Notes: generated by a model not told the origin, from the letters alone. DNA of 64,000 nt from Nonlabens sp. YIK11 (GCF_001413925.1 NZ_LBMJ01000001.1:2768001-2832000); one strand, 5' to 3'. Positions 43,950-52,604 are shown, counted from the stretch's first letter. Program-made: numbers and translations.

Positions 43950-45020
43950 TTGAGATTTCCCCTTGTTTTACTGACTTTGCTGAGTTTCGCTTTCGCGAAA
44001 GCGCAAACCTCAAGAGCCTATTCCAACGAGTTTTTGAACATAGGTGTCGATGCTGCAGCTTTAGGGATGAGCAATGCCGTGGTCGCAAAAACTGGTAACG
44101 TGAATTCTGGATACTGGAATCCAGCTGGTTTGATGCAATTGGAAGAGCGTGAATTATCACTCATGCACGCCAGTTATTTTGCTAACATCGCCCAATATAA
44201 CTATGGTGCCTATGCGATGCCTATTGACGACCGCAGTGCTTTTGCATTTTCTGTGATACGATTCTCTGTCGACGACATCTTGAATACCACCCAACTTATC
44301 GATGATCAAGGAAATATCAATTATGACCGTATATCCACATTCTCTACGGCAGATTGGGCATTTACCTTGTCCTATGCACGTGAGTCAAAACTGGACGGTT
44401 TTTCTTATGGTGGTAATGTCAAAGTCATACGCAGAATCATAGGTGATTTTGCGACTTCATTAGGTTTTGGACTGGATATAGGATTGCAAATGCAACGCGG
44501 TGACTGGAGTTTTGGACTTATGGCTAGAGATATTACTACCACTTATAACACCTGGTCCATCGACGAGGATGAATTTGCAACCGTGCAAGGTGCCGTCGCC
44601 AATCAAAATCAAGAACTCCCAGAAACTACCGAGATCACGCTCCCAAAACTGCAACTGGGAATCTCTCGAGAATTTACCTTTCACTATGATCATGTCCTAA
44701 CCGCCGAGGTTGATCTAAATATGAGGTTTATCCAAACCAATGACATTATATCCAGCAGTAGTGTGAGTGCGACGCCTGCATTGGGACTGGAATATGGTTA
44801 TACAGATCTTGTCTTTGTGCGTGCCGGTATGGGAAATTTCCAGAATGAAATGCAGCTGGACGGCAATGACAATGTCACTTTCCAGCCCAATATAGGCATA
44901 GGCTTTAAATACAAGGGCATATCTGTGGACTATGCCTTGACAGATATAGGAGATTCCAGTGCAGCATTGTATTCCAATATCTTTTCGGTAAATGTGGACC
45001 TATCGGTTTTTAGTCGTTAG
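43950..45020 (+). CDS. PorV/PorQ family outer-membrane protein
   Basis: An outer-membrane beta-barrel of the PorV/PorQ family linked to type IX secretion (356 aa). Family features are SNEFLNIGVDAAALGMSNAVVA near the mature N-terminus, GYWNPAGLM, and barrel strands to the end; PorV binds cargo after export, but this member's exact role is unknown. The start is TTG at 43950. The palindrome at 43988-44003 encodes SFAFAKAQ exactly at the predicted end of the signal peptide, so AKA-Q would be the leader-peptidase cleavage site. The gene precedes lnt on the same strand. Confidence 0.87.
   Translation: MRFPLVLLTLLSFAFAKAQTSRAYSNEFLNIGVDAAALGMSNAVVAKTGNVNSGYWNPAGLMQLEERELSLMHASYFANIAQYNYGAYAMPIDDRSAFAFSVIRFSVDDILNTTQLIDDQGNINYDRISTFSTADWAFTLSYARESKLDGFSYGGNVKVIRRIIGDFATSLGFGLDIGLQMQRGDWSFGLMARDITTTYNTWSIDEDEFATVQGAVANQNQELPETTEITLPKLQLGISREFTFHYDHVLTAEVDLNMRFIQTNDIISSSSVSATPALGLEYGYTDLVFVRAGMGNFQNEMQLDGNDNVTFQPNIGIGFKYKGISVDYALTDIGDSSAALYSNIFSVNVDLSVFSR
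43988..44003. repeat. Palindrome copy 15, exact 16-mer, in a signal peptide
   Basis: CGCTTTCGCGAAAGCG read as AFAKA at the signal-peptide cleavage site of the PorV-like protein. Confidence 0.95.
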
Positions 45021-45088
45021 GTTTCTTCAAACAAGAGTTCTCTATTCTTAATAACCTAGTATTTTAGTGGTTTCAACAATTTGCCTCT

Positions 45089-46696
45089 ATGCTTAAAAAC
45101 ATTCTACTTGCGCTATTATCGGGAATACTATTTTGGCTAGGTTGGCCTACTTACGGCTTTCCATTATTGTTGTTTTTTGCGTTTATTCCGCTATTGATTG
45201 TTGAGTATGGAATACGGCATCAATCGGTCAAAGCTGCTGGCTGGAAGGTCTTGGGATTGTCTTACATTACGTTTTTCACGTGGAATATATGCACGACCTC
45301 TTGGCTGTATTTTTCCACACCATTTGGGATGTGGTTTGCCGTATTGGTCAACTCCTTATTGATGGCAATCGTATTTTGGTGCTATCATCTATTTGCCCGC
45401 AAGGCGACTACTGGCGCCTCACTTACCTTTCTCGCTTGTTTATGGATAGGCTTTGAATACCTTCACTTACACTGGGATTTTTCATGGCCTTGGCTCAATC
45501 TGGGCAATGGTTTTAGCGAGTATACCTCTTGGATCCAGTGGTATGAATACACAGGAACCTTTGGTGGTAGCTTATGGGTTTGGGGTACGAACATTTCCCT
45601 GTTTTTATTGTGGAAACGCTTTCGCGAAAGCGGAACAAAACTCAATCTGTTTGTATCTGTTAAAGTCACTCGCATTTCACTGACTTTAATTGGAATCCCA
45701 ATACTGATATCCCTTTTCCTAAAGCCCGATGACTCGCTAGATGGCGACACGAGCGAGGTGGTCATATTACAACCGAACATTGACCCGTATGCTGAAAAGT
45801 ACAATACTGATAATTCTAGTATTGTCAATCTCTTACTCAACCTAACTGAACAAAAAATAACCGATTCTACTGATATCATCATCGCGCCAGAGACCGTGCT
45901 CGCGAGATCCATAGAATTGAACACAGTTCCTTTTGATCCCAGCGTGAATGCACTCCAAGGATATATCACGCAGCATCCCAACACCTCCTATGTAGGTGGG
46001 ATATCGATGCTGGAACGTTTTAGGGATGAAGAAAAAGTAACCACACAAAGCAATTACTATGCTGACGGTGATTTTTATTACAACGATTTTAATAGTGCCT
46101 TATTTTTAAAAGACAAGAGTGAATCTGCCTTGTATCACAAATCCAAACTTGTGGTAGGTGTCGAGAACTTTCCTTACAAGAGTATTCTTCAACCTATTTT
46201 AGGTGATGCCATGATCGATCTAGGCGGTACGGTAGCCACGAAAACCACTCAGCCGGAAAGAGCGGTATTTGAGAGTACACAAGGTTCCAAGGTGGCTCCT
46301 ATTATATGTTATGAATCAGTTTATGGCGATTATGTGACCGACTATGTACTGAACGGTGCGCAGTTTCTTGCTATCATCACTAATGATGCCTGGTGGGGAA
46401 ATACACAAGGTCACCAGCAACATTTAAGTATTGCTAGGTTAAGAGCCATTGAGTCTAGAAAATGGGTCGCCCGTAGTGCCAATACGGGAATCAGTGCCGT
46501 GATTGCTCCATCTGGAGTCGTTGTGGAACGGTTAGATTATGAAGAGCAAGGAACTATCAAAGCGACCATTGGTCTCTCTGATGAGCTTACCTTCTACTCT
46601 AAACACGGTGATTACATTGCACGCATTGCTATGGGAATGGGCCTATTTATTTTACTGTTTGGGATTTTCAAGAGAGGAACCATGAAGCGGAAATAA
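45089..46696 (+). CDS. lnt: Apolipoprotein N-acyltransferase
   Basis: Adds the third acyl chain to lipoproteins at the inner membrane. The N-terminal half has several membrane segments; the C-terminal nitrilase-like domain carries the catalytic triad in APETVL (Glu), YHKSKLVVG (Lys) and IICYESVYGD (Cys), and NDAWWGNTQGHQQHLSIARLRAIE follows, as usual. The palindrome at 45617-45632 is read as KRFRESGTK, in the loop after a membrane segment near residue 180. The stop codon directly precedes an 8-bp tandem array. Many lipoproteins in the window would be its substrates. Confidence 0.93.
   Translation: MLKNILLALLSGILFWLGWPTYGFPLLLFFAFIPLLIVEYGIRHQSVKAAGWKVLGLSYITFFTWNICTTSWLYFSTPFGMWFAVLVNSLLMAIVFWCYHLFARKATTGASLTFLACLWIGFEYLHLHWDFSWPWLNLGNGFSEYTSWIQWYEYTGTFGGSLWVWGTNISLFLLWKRFRESGTKLNLFVSVKVTRISLTLIGIPILISLFLKPDDSLDGDTSEVVILQPNIDPYAEKYNTDNSSIVNLLLNLTEQKITDSTDIIIAPETVLARSIELNTVPFDPSVNALQGYITQHPNTSYVGGISMLERFRDEEKVTTQSNYYADGDFYYNDFNSALFLKDKSESALYHKSKLVVGVENFPYKSILQPILGDAMIDLGGTVATKTTQPERAVFESTQGSKVAPIICYESVYGDYVTDYVLNGAQFLAIITNDAWWGNTQGHQQHLSIARLRAIESRKWVARSANTGISAVIAPSGVVVERLDYEEQGTIKATIGLSDELTFYSKHGDYIARIAMGMGLFILLFGIFKRGTMKRK
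45617..45632. repeat. Palindrome copy 16, exact 16-mer
   Basis: CGCTTTCGCGAAAGCG inside lnt, read in the RFRES frame in a loop between membrane segments. Confidence 0.95.
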
Positions 46697-46782
46697 TGTG
46701 GTAATGTGGTAATGTGGTAATGTGGTAATGTGGTAATGTGGTAATGTGGTAATGTGGTAATGTGGTAATGTGGTAATGTGGT
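46695..46782. repeat. 8-bp tandem array, 11 copies
   Basis: AATGTGGT repeated 11 times without error, starting within the lnt stop codon. A perfect array of this kind suggests recent slippage and probable length variation between strains. Confidence 0.95.
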
Positions 46783-46850
46783 AATTAAATTTTTTGATTG
46801 TTGGTAATCAACTTAGTGATGTTAAATTATTCTATTTCTTTTTGCAATTA

Positions 46851-48242
46851 CTATTGACCTTTTAAGAAAATAACGGTACTAAGGGTTTTTACCAAAATTC
46901 TGATATCTAGGAAAATGCTGCGTTTTTTGATGTAGTATAAGTCGTATTGTAGTTTTTTAAGATGGTCCTCATAGCTTTCCCCATAACTAGCTTTTACTTG
47001 TGCCCAACCGGTTAATCCTGGCTTTACGACATGCCTGGTTTCATAAAACGGTATCTTTTCCGTAAGCTTTTTGACAAAAACAGGTCTTTCTGGTCGCGGC
47101 CCGATGACGCTCATGTTTCCTTGTAGGATATTGAAAAATTGAGGGATCTCATCTAAGCGTGTCTTGCGCAATAGCTTACCAAATGCTGTAACCCTGCTGT
47201 CTTTCTTGACGGTGAACTGCGCACCGTCGACCTCTGCATTTCTAATCATCGTACGGAATTTTAAAATTTCAAACTCTTTACGATTACGACCAATTCTGGT
47301 TTGTGAGTAAAATAGTGGACCACGATTTGCCAGCAGATTTCCAAACAGCACCAAAGGTAAAATCACCACAAAACCGATGAGGCCTATGACGCTAATGAAG
47401 ACGTCAAAACAGCGGTGGTAGACCTGATAGAGTCTATTTTGATTACTTCTCGCAAATGGGAAATACCTGTAAAAATCCTTACCCACAAAATTGACGGGAA
47501 CACGATCTGTCATCTCTTCGTAAACCTGTGAATATTCCCTAACTGAAAAGCCGTTTTCTACCAACTCTATGAGCCACGTATAGATTTGAGTAGTAATACC
47601 TGCCGAATTCATACTAGCGATGACAATCTCACGCACATTTTCCTTTCTTATTTTTTCTTCTGCTTCGGCTACGGTTAATACCGCAATCCTGTCATCATAT
47701 CCCATATCGATGCTACGATCTGTATTGATGTAACCTATGATGGTGTAATTAGGATCTGCTGACTGCAGTTGACTGGAGATTTCCAAAGCATCCACCGCAT
47801 CTGCCACGATGATGATTTTCTTATCAAATCTAGAACTTGCAAACAGCTTCACATAAATCGATCGCCAGCTCATGAGTGATATGAGAACCGTAGCGGTAAA
47901 ATAAAATATTTGCAATCTATTATCTGGTAATACCGGTGTAAGAAATGGAGTCAATAAATATGCAAGAGAGGTAAGAATTCCTGTATAAAAAACACCTTGT
48001 AAAGTACTGGTAATTCGGCTGGCCTTTTGTAGATCGTATAATTCAAAAACGGTTGCAAAAAAGAGAATGTAGATACAGAGAATTACAGATCCCAGCCATT
48101 GATCAAGGTTGATCATAAAATAATTCATGTCAAAAAAATAACCCACTAAATGAAGAGAAAACAGAATTACGCACACATCAATAACGCGCAGTAAAACCTT
48201 GCGTTCTGAAATCTCAAAATGTATGGAACTAGAATTTGCCAT
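46851..48242 (-). CDS. Initiating sugar transferase (polyprenyl glycosylphosphotransferase)
   Basis: Transfers the first sugar-1-phosphate onto undecaprenyl phosphate to begin a surface glycan. Four to five N-terminal membrane segments (about residues 18-125) are followed by a CoA-binding-like domain (IIIVADAVDALEISSQL) and the C-terminal bacterial sugar transferase domain: FDVFISVIGLIGFVVILPLV, FYSQTRIGRNRKEFEILKFRTM, RKTRLDEIPQFFNILQGNMSVIGPRPERP and KPGLTGWAQV. This is the WcaJ/WbaP-like architecture (463 aa). It is the last gene of the minus-strand run HTH-GT4-transferase and would start the polymer built by the genes at 51-63 kb. Confidence 0.93.
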   Translation of the reverse strand: MANSSSIHFEISERKVLLRVIDVCVILFSLHLVGYFFDMNYFMINLDQWLGSVILCIYILFFATVFELYDLQKASRITSTLQGVFYTGILTSLAYLLTPFLTPVLPDNRLQIFYFTATVLISLMSWRSIYVKLFASSRFDKKIIIVADAVDALEISSQLQSADPNYTIIGYINTDRSIDMGYDDRIAVLTVAEAEEKIRKENVREIVIASMNSAGITTQIYTWLIELVENGFSVREYSQVYEEMTDRVPVNFVGKDFYRYFPFARSNQNRLYQVYHRCFDVFISVIGLIGFVVILPLVLFGNLLANRGPLFYSQTRIGRNRKEFEILKFRTMIRNAEVDGAQFTVKKDSRVTAFGKLLRKTRLDEIPQFFNILQGNMSVIGPRPERPVFVKKLTEKIPFYETRHVVKPGLTGWAQVKASYGESYEDHLKKLQYDLYYIKKRSIFLDIRILVKTLSTVIFLKGQ

Positions 48243-48277
48243 TTAGGGGATTAGCATTCTTACCTCAAATATATTCT

Positions 48278-49357
48278 TTAAGATCTTAATAGATCATTCC
48301 ATGAATTTTTGATCGTATTCCATGAGAACTTACTTACAAATACGTGTGCGTTCGTCGATATTCTATTGGCTAATTCTTGATTTTTGGTAAGTAATATTAT
48401 GGATTCTACCATTCTAGTAACATCATTATCATCTACTAGCAAACCATTAGATTCATTTTTGATAAACATTGGAATGCCACCCACGTTTGTAGAAATCACT
48501 GGCAATCCCAGAGCCATGGCTTCCAATATACTGACCGGCATGTTGTCAAAATGTGATGTATTGATGAAAATGTCGTGCTCACGGCTTAGAGCAATCCATT
48601 CCGTTTTTGATAATAGTCCCGTAAATTGAACCGGTAGATCCTTTTCCAATGCATACAGTTCACAGCGTTGCAAAGATCCATCTTTGTCGGGTCCCACCAT
48701 GGTGAGGCATGCATTAGGCAATCGTTCCAGTAATCGCTCCAGTACCTTCAAAGCCATCATGGGATTATAGATCTCCGCAAAGGATCTTACCCAGAGCAGC
48801 TTCGGCTGGACGCGTGATCGCTTGTTAAAACCATAATTTTCAAGCTCTAAGCTATTTGGGATTACTGTGATTTTATTAAAATTCGCTTTCGTGCTTCGAC
48901 TACCTGCCTGTCCAGTCAGGTGCTCAGCATGAACTTCTTCGTCGCTGCGCTCCTCGAAAGCGAATTTCAAATAATCACTAGGACTCACCACTCGGTGTGC
49001 GTTGCTTAAAAAGTGATGAAATACTTTAGGGTTCTTTTTGAGCCTTGCTGGCAAATTACCACCGTGGAGAATGGGAATATATTTGATATTCAACCAACGG
49101 CAAATGTATCCGATGGATATCGCATACCAGAAATTACGAGTACTGTAGGTGTCTATGAGAACGAACTGCGCCCAGTTCCTATTAAATAGCGTGACCCAGG
49201 CCATGTGAAGCCCACGTAACCATTGGTTTTTGACGGAAGAAGCTGTTTTTACCTGATAGCCCTGCTTGCGTAAAAGATCGCTGAGCGTATCAATGGTGGT
49301 GGCTGTTCTATTCTTACTGGCAAGCTGGTTGCCTATGTATAGAACCCTAGTCTGCAT
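48278..49357 (-). CDS. Glycosyltransferase family 4 with a repeat insert
   Basis: A GT-B fold glycosyltransferase (359 aa from MQTRVLYIGNQLAS; the longest frame begins at 49390). The C-terminal donor domain has LLWVRSFAEIYNPMMALKVLERL, and DIFINTSHFDNMPVSILEAMALGLPVISTNVGG, the usual E-x7-E region. Between SDYLKFAFE and NKITVIPNS, where relatives have a short loop, about 28 residues are encoded by a split palindrome (48881-48965). The insert is rich in charged residues and likely on the surface. The start lies just past the HTH stop codon, so it is probably coupled to it. Confidence 0.9.
   Translation of the reverse strand: MQTRVLYIGNQLASKNRTATTIDTLSDLLRKQGYQVKTASSVKNQWLRGLHMAWVTLFNRNWAQFVLIDTYSTRNFWYAISIGYICRWLNIKYIPILHGGNLPARLKKNPKVFHHFLSNAHRVVSPSDYLKFAFEERSDEEVHAEHLTGQAGSRSTKANFNKITVIPNSLELENYGFNKRSRVQPKLLWVRSFAEIYNPMMALKVLERLLERLPNACLTMVGPDKDGSLQRCELYALEKDLPVQFTGLLSKTEWIALSREHDIFINTSHFDNMPVSILEAMALGLPVISTNVGGIPMFIKNESNGLLVDDNDVTRMVESIILLTKNQELANRISTNAHVFVSKFSWNTIKNSWNDLLRS
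48881..48965. repeat. Split palindrome with 63-bp nested insert
   Basis: ATTCGCTTTCG (48881-48891) and CGAAAGCGAAT (48955-48965) are the two halves of a 22-bp perfect palindrome of the window's main family, separated exactly at the centre by 63 bp (21 codons). The insert contains TGCTTCGAC and GCTCAGCATGA, the words of the repeats near the GIY-YIG gene, and these are split in turn by the imperfect palindrome ACCTGCCTGTCCAGTCAGGT. The nesting is read directly; its origin is inference. Confidence 0.9.
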
Positions 49358-49389
49358 CTGTACCACTAGGTGATGCCGTATGGTAAGCA

Positions 49390-49629
49390 TTATGCGGCAT
49401 CTTTGGTAATGTTTAATCTACTATATAATTGTTCTACAGAAATCTCCATGAATTCTGCAAATTCTTCAAAAGTGACGTGCTTACGTTTTGTAATGTCCTT
49501 AAAGTCGCGAGCTTCTTTAAGTAATTTGTATGCCTTAGTCATGCCACATTGCATGACTTCCCTTACTCGTTCCATGCTAATAAATAGCGGTGCTGGCTTG
49601 AGGCCTTTTTTTTCTTTGTTTGATTTCAT
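49390..49629 (-). CDS. Small helix-turn-helix (excisionase-like) protein
   Basis: A 79-aa basic protein. SMERVREVMQCGMTKAYKLLKEARDF forms a helix-turn-helix similar to MerR/excisionase types, followed by KRKHVTFEEFAEFMEISVEQLY, a second helical pair. No catalytic domain. Its stop codon overlaps the longest frame of the glycosyltransferase gene (TAATG), and an 11-bp-phased array lies 67 bases upstream of its start, so it probably binds that array and controls the neighbouring glycan genes; this is inference. An excisionase role seems unlikely, since no integrase is seen. Confidence 0.82.
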   Translation of the reverse strand: MKSNKEKKGLKPAPLFISMERVREVMQCGMTKAYKLLKEARDFKDITKRKHVTFEEFAEFMEISVEQLYSRLNITKDAA

Positions 49630-49695
49630 AACCGTTTTTGTTGTGTGGTGATTTGTTCATTGGTCTCATTTTCGTCTGGTTTTTGCTTTAAGTTA

Positions 49696-49805
49696 AATTA
49701 GTATCCCTTTATTATTCCCTACCTGATCTATACTTATTCCATACTTGTTTGTCGAGTGCAGCATACACTCTAGTCGAGTAATTCATATAAGATCGTCGAG
49801 AAAGC
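49696..49805 (-). repeat. 11-bp-phased degenerate repeat array (locus 2)
   Basis: On the minus strand, ten consecutive 11-mers: GCTTTCTCGAC, GATCTTATATG, AATTACTCGAC, TAGAGTGTATG, CTGCACTCGAC, AAACAAGTATG, GAATAAGTATA, GATCAGGTAGG, GAATAATAAAG, GGATACTAATT. Units ending CGAC and TATG alternate. Words and phase match the array at 206-403 (for example TAATACTCGAC, TAAAGAGTATG, GATCAAGTATA). It ends 67 bases before the HTH start codon. Confidence 0.8.
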
Positions 49806-50224
49806 ATCAAGAGACAGTGACAAATTTAGAAGGCTTAAAAGAAGAATCAACTGTCATGCTTGGGACGTTCTCCACATGGTTATTAACATTGAAATTTAGA
49901 GCCTTTTTAATATGTAACACTTTAAAAATCAATATACTCCGTTTTTACTGTACATTTTTATCAATAAAAACCTTATTTATTTTAATGTAAAAAGGCTATT
50001 TGTTAATGCCCATTTGATTTTGTATTGCCGCTAAAAGCGGCAGATTGGATTCAATTGAATACCTATTTACGTCATTCTCCTTTTTATAAATTTTTCATTT
50101 TTGATCTTTTCTATCGCAAACTGGTAACTATTGATATTTTTTACCCTTTTTTATTCCTTTTAATTGATTTTATCATCCTTTTCAGTTTTTGATATATTCT
50201 TCACAATGCACTTTTTAGCTCCTT

Positions 50225-50232
50225 TAGATTTG
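50225..50232 (+). promoter_or_regulatory. Candidate -7 box of the 250-aa protein gene
   Basis: TAGATTTG (TAnnTTTG), 29 bases before the start codon. No -33 TTG at normal spacing. Confidence 0.45.
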
Positions 50233-50261
50233 GCCATTATTCGTCATTTAATTTTTTTATC

Positions 50262-51014
50262 ATGGCAAAAAATACAAGCCTATTAAAAATAGAAGGAACG
50301 CTGGGAGAGCTTACCTTCTATAAGTCCCAAGATGGTTTTCTAGTGAAAACCAAAAGCGGTGTAAGCAAACAGCGCATTGACAACGATCCTGCATTTTCCA
50401 GAACGCGTGAAAATGGCAAAGAATTTGGAGAAATTGCCCGTAGCGGCAAAGTCTTACGAACAGCCATACGCCCATTGCTATTGGAAGCGAAGGATACTAA
50501 GGTAACCTCTAGATTAGTTAAGGTCATGGGCGCTGTCAAAAACTCTGATGCCACTTCGCAACGAGGAGAGCGAACGGTGTTCAACGGTTTAGCTACCGAT
50601 CTGGGAAAATCCTATCTGAAAGGATTTGATTTTAATAACAAAGCGGTCTTAGGTAGCATTCTCTATAGCGCTATGGAGGTGGATTCCAGTACTGGCGTGA
50701 TTACATTGAATCAATTGAGACCAAAATTGGAAATCGCAGCGCCCTCAGGTAGCACCCACGTGACCCTGCTTTCGGCTTCTGCCAATGTAGACTTTCTTAC
50801 TGAGGATTTTAGCCTTTCCCTAAGCAATACCGAAACTATTGCGGTGCACGATGTAAATCCTGTTGATGTCGTATTGACACCTCAAGCCGTTCCTTCTGGC
50901 TCTGGAACCTCTATGTTGTTCTTTTTAATGAGTTTTAGTCAAGAAGTGAATGGCAGTTTATATGATTTACGAAATGGGGCGTATAACGTGCTTAATTTGA
51001 TCGAAGTCTTATAG
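50262..51014 (+). CDS. Protein of unknown function, GTLGxLTFYK family
   Basis: A 250-aa protein with no signal peptide or membrane segment. The N-terminal half is basic and has the pattern KIEGTLGELTFYKSQDGFLV, then RIDNDPAFSRTRENGKEFGEIARSGKVLRTAIRPLL, then SRLVKVMGAVKNSDATSQRGERTVFNG. The C-terminal half is beta-rich (THVTLLSASANVDFLTEDFSL) and ends SQEVNGSLYDLRNGAYNVLNLIEVL. From memory, close relatives are frequent and often multi-copy in flavobacteria and uncharacterised. The gene is divergent from the small HTH gene with the array, and has its own -7 box and terminator. A structural or assembly protein is possible, but I cannot assign a role. Confidence 0.85.
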   Translation: MAKNTSLLKIEGTLGELTFYKSQDGFLVKTKSGVSKQRIDNDPAFSRTRENGKEFGEIARSGKVLRTAIRPLLLEAKDTKVTSRLVKVMGAVKNSDATSQRGERTVFNGLATDLGKSYLKGFDFNNKAVLGSILYSAMEVDSSTGVITLNQLRPKLEIAAPSGSTHVTLLSASANVDFLTEDFSLSLSNTETIAVHDVNPVDVVLTPQAVPSGSGTSMLFFLMSFSQEVNGSLYDLRNGAYNVLNLIEVL

Positions 51015-51048
51015 ATAACGATTCCATTTACCTTTAGGTGTCTTCTTA

Positions 51049-51080
51049 AAAACCCTTATAGAGCTTTCTATAAGGGTTTT
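51049..51080. terminator. Terminator after the 250-aa protein gene
   Basis: Perfect 14-bp stem AAAACCCTTATAGA / TCTATAAGGGTTTT with loop GCTT, 34 bases after the stop codon; A-run before and T-run after allow action on both strands, so it may also stop transcription from the downstream glycan genes. Confidence 0.88.
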
Positions 51081-51251
51081 TGTATGTGATTAAATTTCTA
51101 AGACTTTCTTCCTTATCCATTTTTAGGACGCCCAATAGTTATCTTCGATGGTAGAAACGATGCACGAAAATCAATACTTCTCTTATGGTTACAACCTTTC
51201 ACTTAAGACAAGAATATTGGTGTTCCTATTTTGATCAAGAGGTAAACGCGT

Positions 51252-52604
51252 TCAACGATAGGGTTTCCTTCTAGGACTTTTCTTTTTCACGTTAATTACT
51301 TTTAATAAAGCCAACCCATAAAAAAAGGATGGTGCCGCTATACGCATCGCGCTGTGATTGATGGTGGCAAACCAGAATATCAAAAACGCATAGAAATAGA
51401 TATTGCCTCTATGTGACAATCTATATATCAATGGAGTAATGATCAAAACTAATATGGAAAGTATACCAATAGCACCATGTTCTGATAACAATCTACTTGA
51501 TTCGTTGTGGGAAGCCGCCACAATACCGTCCTTTCTTGCTCGGTAATATTTTACCTGACCAGCCCCAATACCCGCAATGGGATTTTCTGTAAAAGCTTCT
51601 AGTTCGATGCTTATCAACTCTGATCTTCCCGTACTCAAATCTTTCTTCATACGACCTGCCGCATCTTGATTAGCATATCGTTTATCTATTAGACCATTGG
51701 TCACCATAGATGTGAAGCCCCAAGCTATTCCAAGGCCAACGACGAGCACCCCTAATTTAGGCAACATGGCTACTCTAAACGAGGAACGCTTTAAAAGAAA
51801 AATGGTGAAGATGGTTGCTACAATCATCATAGCCGCCGTAAAAATCCCACCACGAGAAAAAGTAACCCAACCACGATAGGTCATTCCTAATAGCAGGATT
51901 ATGTCGATCACATTGATCGTAAAATTTTTAACCCTTAAAAATCTTACGAAACATATAAACATCCCAATTCCCAAAGCGGTCGCCACTTGATTGGGGCCAT
52001 ATCCGCCAGAGGCTGCAAAATTTGAAGCGGTACCCGTAGCAATGTCTCTTATATCTGGAGTTACCAGAAATAGATATAAGGTCAACATAGCTATAGGACC
52101 TACGGATAATTTGAGGATCTCTTCCAACCTATTTAATGAAATCGTTCGCTGATAACAATAGATTGCTACTATTCCTAAAGTCACCGGTCCACTAAGGTTG
52201 AATGCAATTACTTTACGCAGACTTTCGCCCAAAGGAATCACTTGCGAAGCAATTACGATACTTGGAATAAGCAAAAGCAAATACATCACAAATGGAATGG
52301 ATTTAATAGAAAATCCCTTATGAAAGATCCCGATGGACATGAAGACCAACACCAAATATTTAATCAATTCATAAAAAAACAATGCATCTGTCATGCGCAG
52401 AAAAACCTCCCAACAGGTCAAATAGCAGGCGGCCATTAAGGCTTCCTGATTGCGGTCTTTGCTGGATATCACCCTTAAAAACAAATAAGCGGTAATGCTA
52501 TAGAATAACAGTTTTGACGTTAAAGGTAATAAGACGACCAAGAGCGCCATAATCAAATGGGCCCCTATAAGTATGGGATAAGAAAGCTTTTCGACCTTGA
52601 TCAT
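51252..52604 (-). CDS. O-antigen ligase/polymerase family membrane protein
   Basis: A polytopic membrane protein (450 aa) with about twelve hydrophobic segments. The Wzy_C/WaaL domain is recognisable by a large loop with TGRSELISIELEAFTENPIAGIGAGQVKYYRARKDGIVAASHNESSRLLSEHGAIGIL, where NPIAGIGxG and the HNxxxxxxxExG pattern are typical. It would polymerise or ligate lipid-linked glycan in the periplasm. It overlaps the upstream GT4 gene by 4 bases, as the last gene of the minus-strand glycan operon. Confidence 0.88.
   Translation of the reverse strand: MIKVEKLSYPILIGAHLIMALLVVLLPLTSKLLFYSITAYLFLRVISSKDRNQEALMAACYLTCWEVFLRMTDALFFYELIKYLVLVFMSIGIFHKGFSIKSIPFVMYLLLLIPSIVIASQVIPLGESLRKVIAFNLSGPVTLGIVAIYCYQRTISLNRLEEILKLSVGPIAMLTLYLFLVTPDIRDIATGTASNFAASGGYGPNQVATALGIGMFICFVRFLRVKNFTINVIDIILLLGMTYRGWVTFSRGGIFTAAMMIVATIFTIFLLKRSSFRVAMLPKLGVLVVGLGIAWGFTSMVTNGLIDKRYANQDAAGRMKKDLSTGRSELISIELEAFTENPIAGIGAGQVKYYRARKDGIVAASHNESSRLLSEHGAIGILSILVLIITPLIYRLSHRGNIYFYAFLIFWFATINHSAMRIAAPSFFYGLALLKVINVKKKSPRRKPYR

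Larger units (their letters stand above)
49630..50261. other. Divergent 632-base control region
   Basis: Non-coding between the HTH gene (minus) and the 250-aa protein gene (plus). It contains the 11-bp-phased array (49696-49805), an AT-rich stretch, a small hairpin TGCCGCT-AAA-AGCGGCA at 50026-50042 without a T-run, and a -7 box before the plus-strand gene. No gene is seen on either strand. Confidence 0.7.

Noticed and set aside
49390-49629. The small HTH gene as a phage or integrative-element excisionase
   Set aside because: No integrase, attachment repeat or tRNA is near; it lies in an operon with glycan genes. A regulator is more likely.
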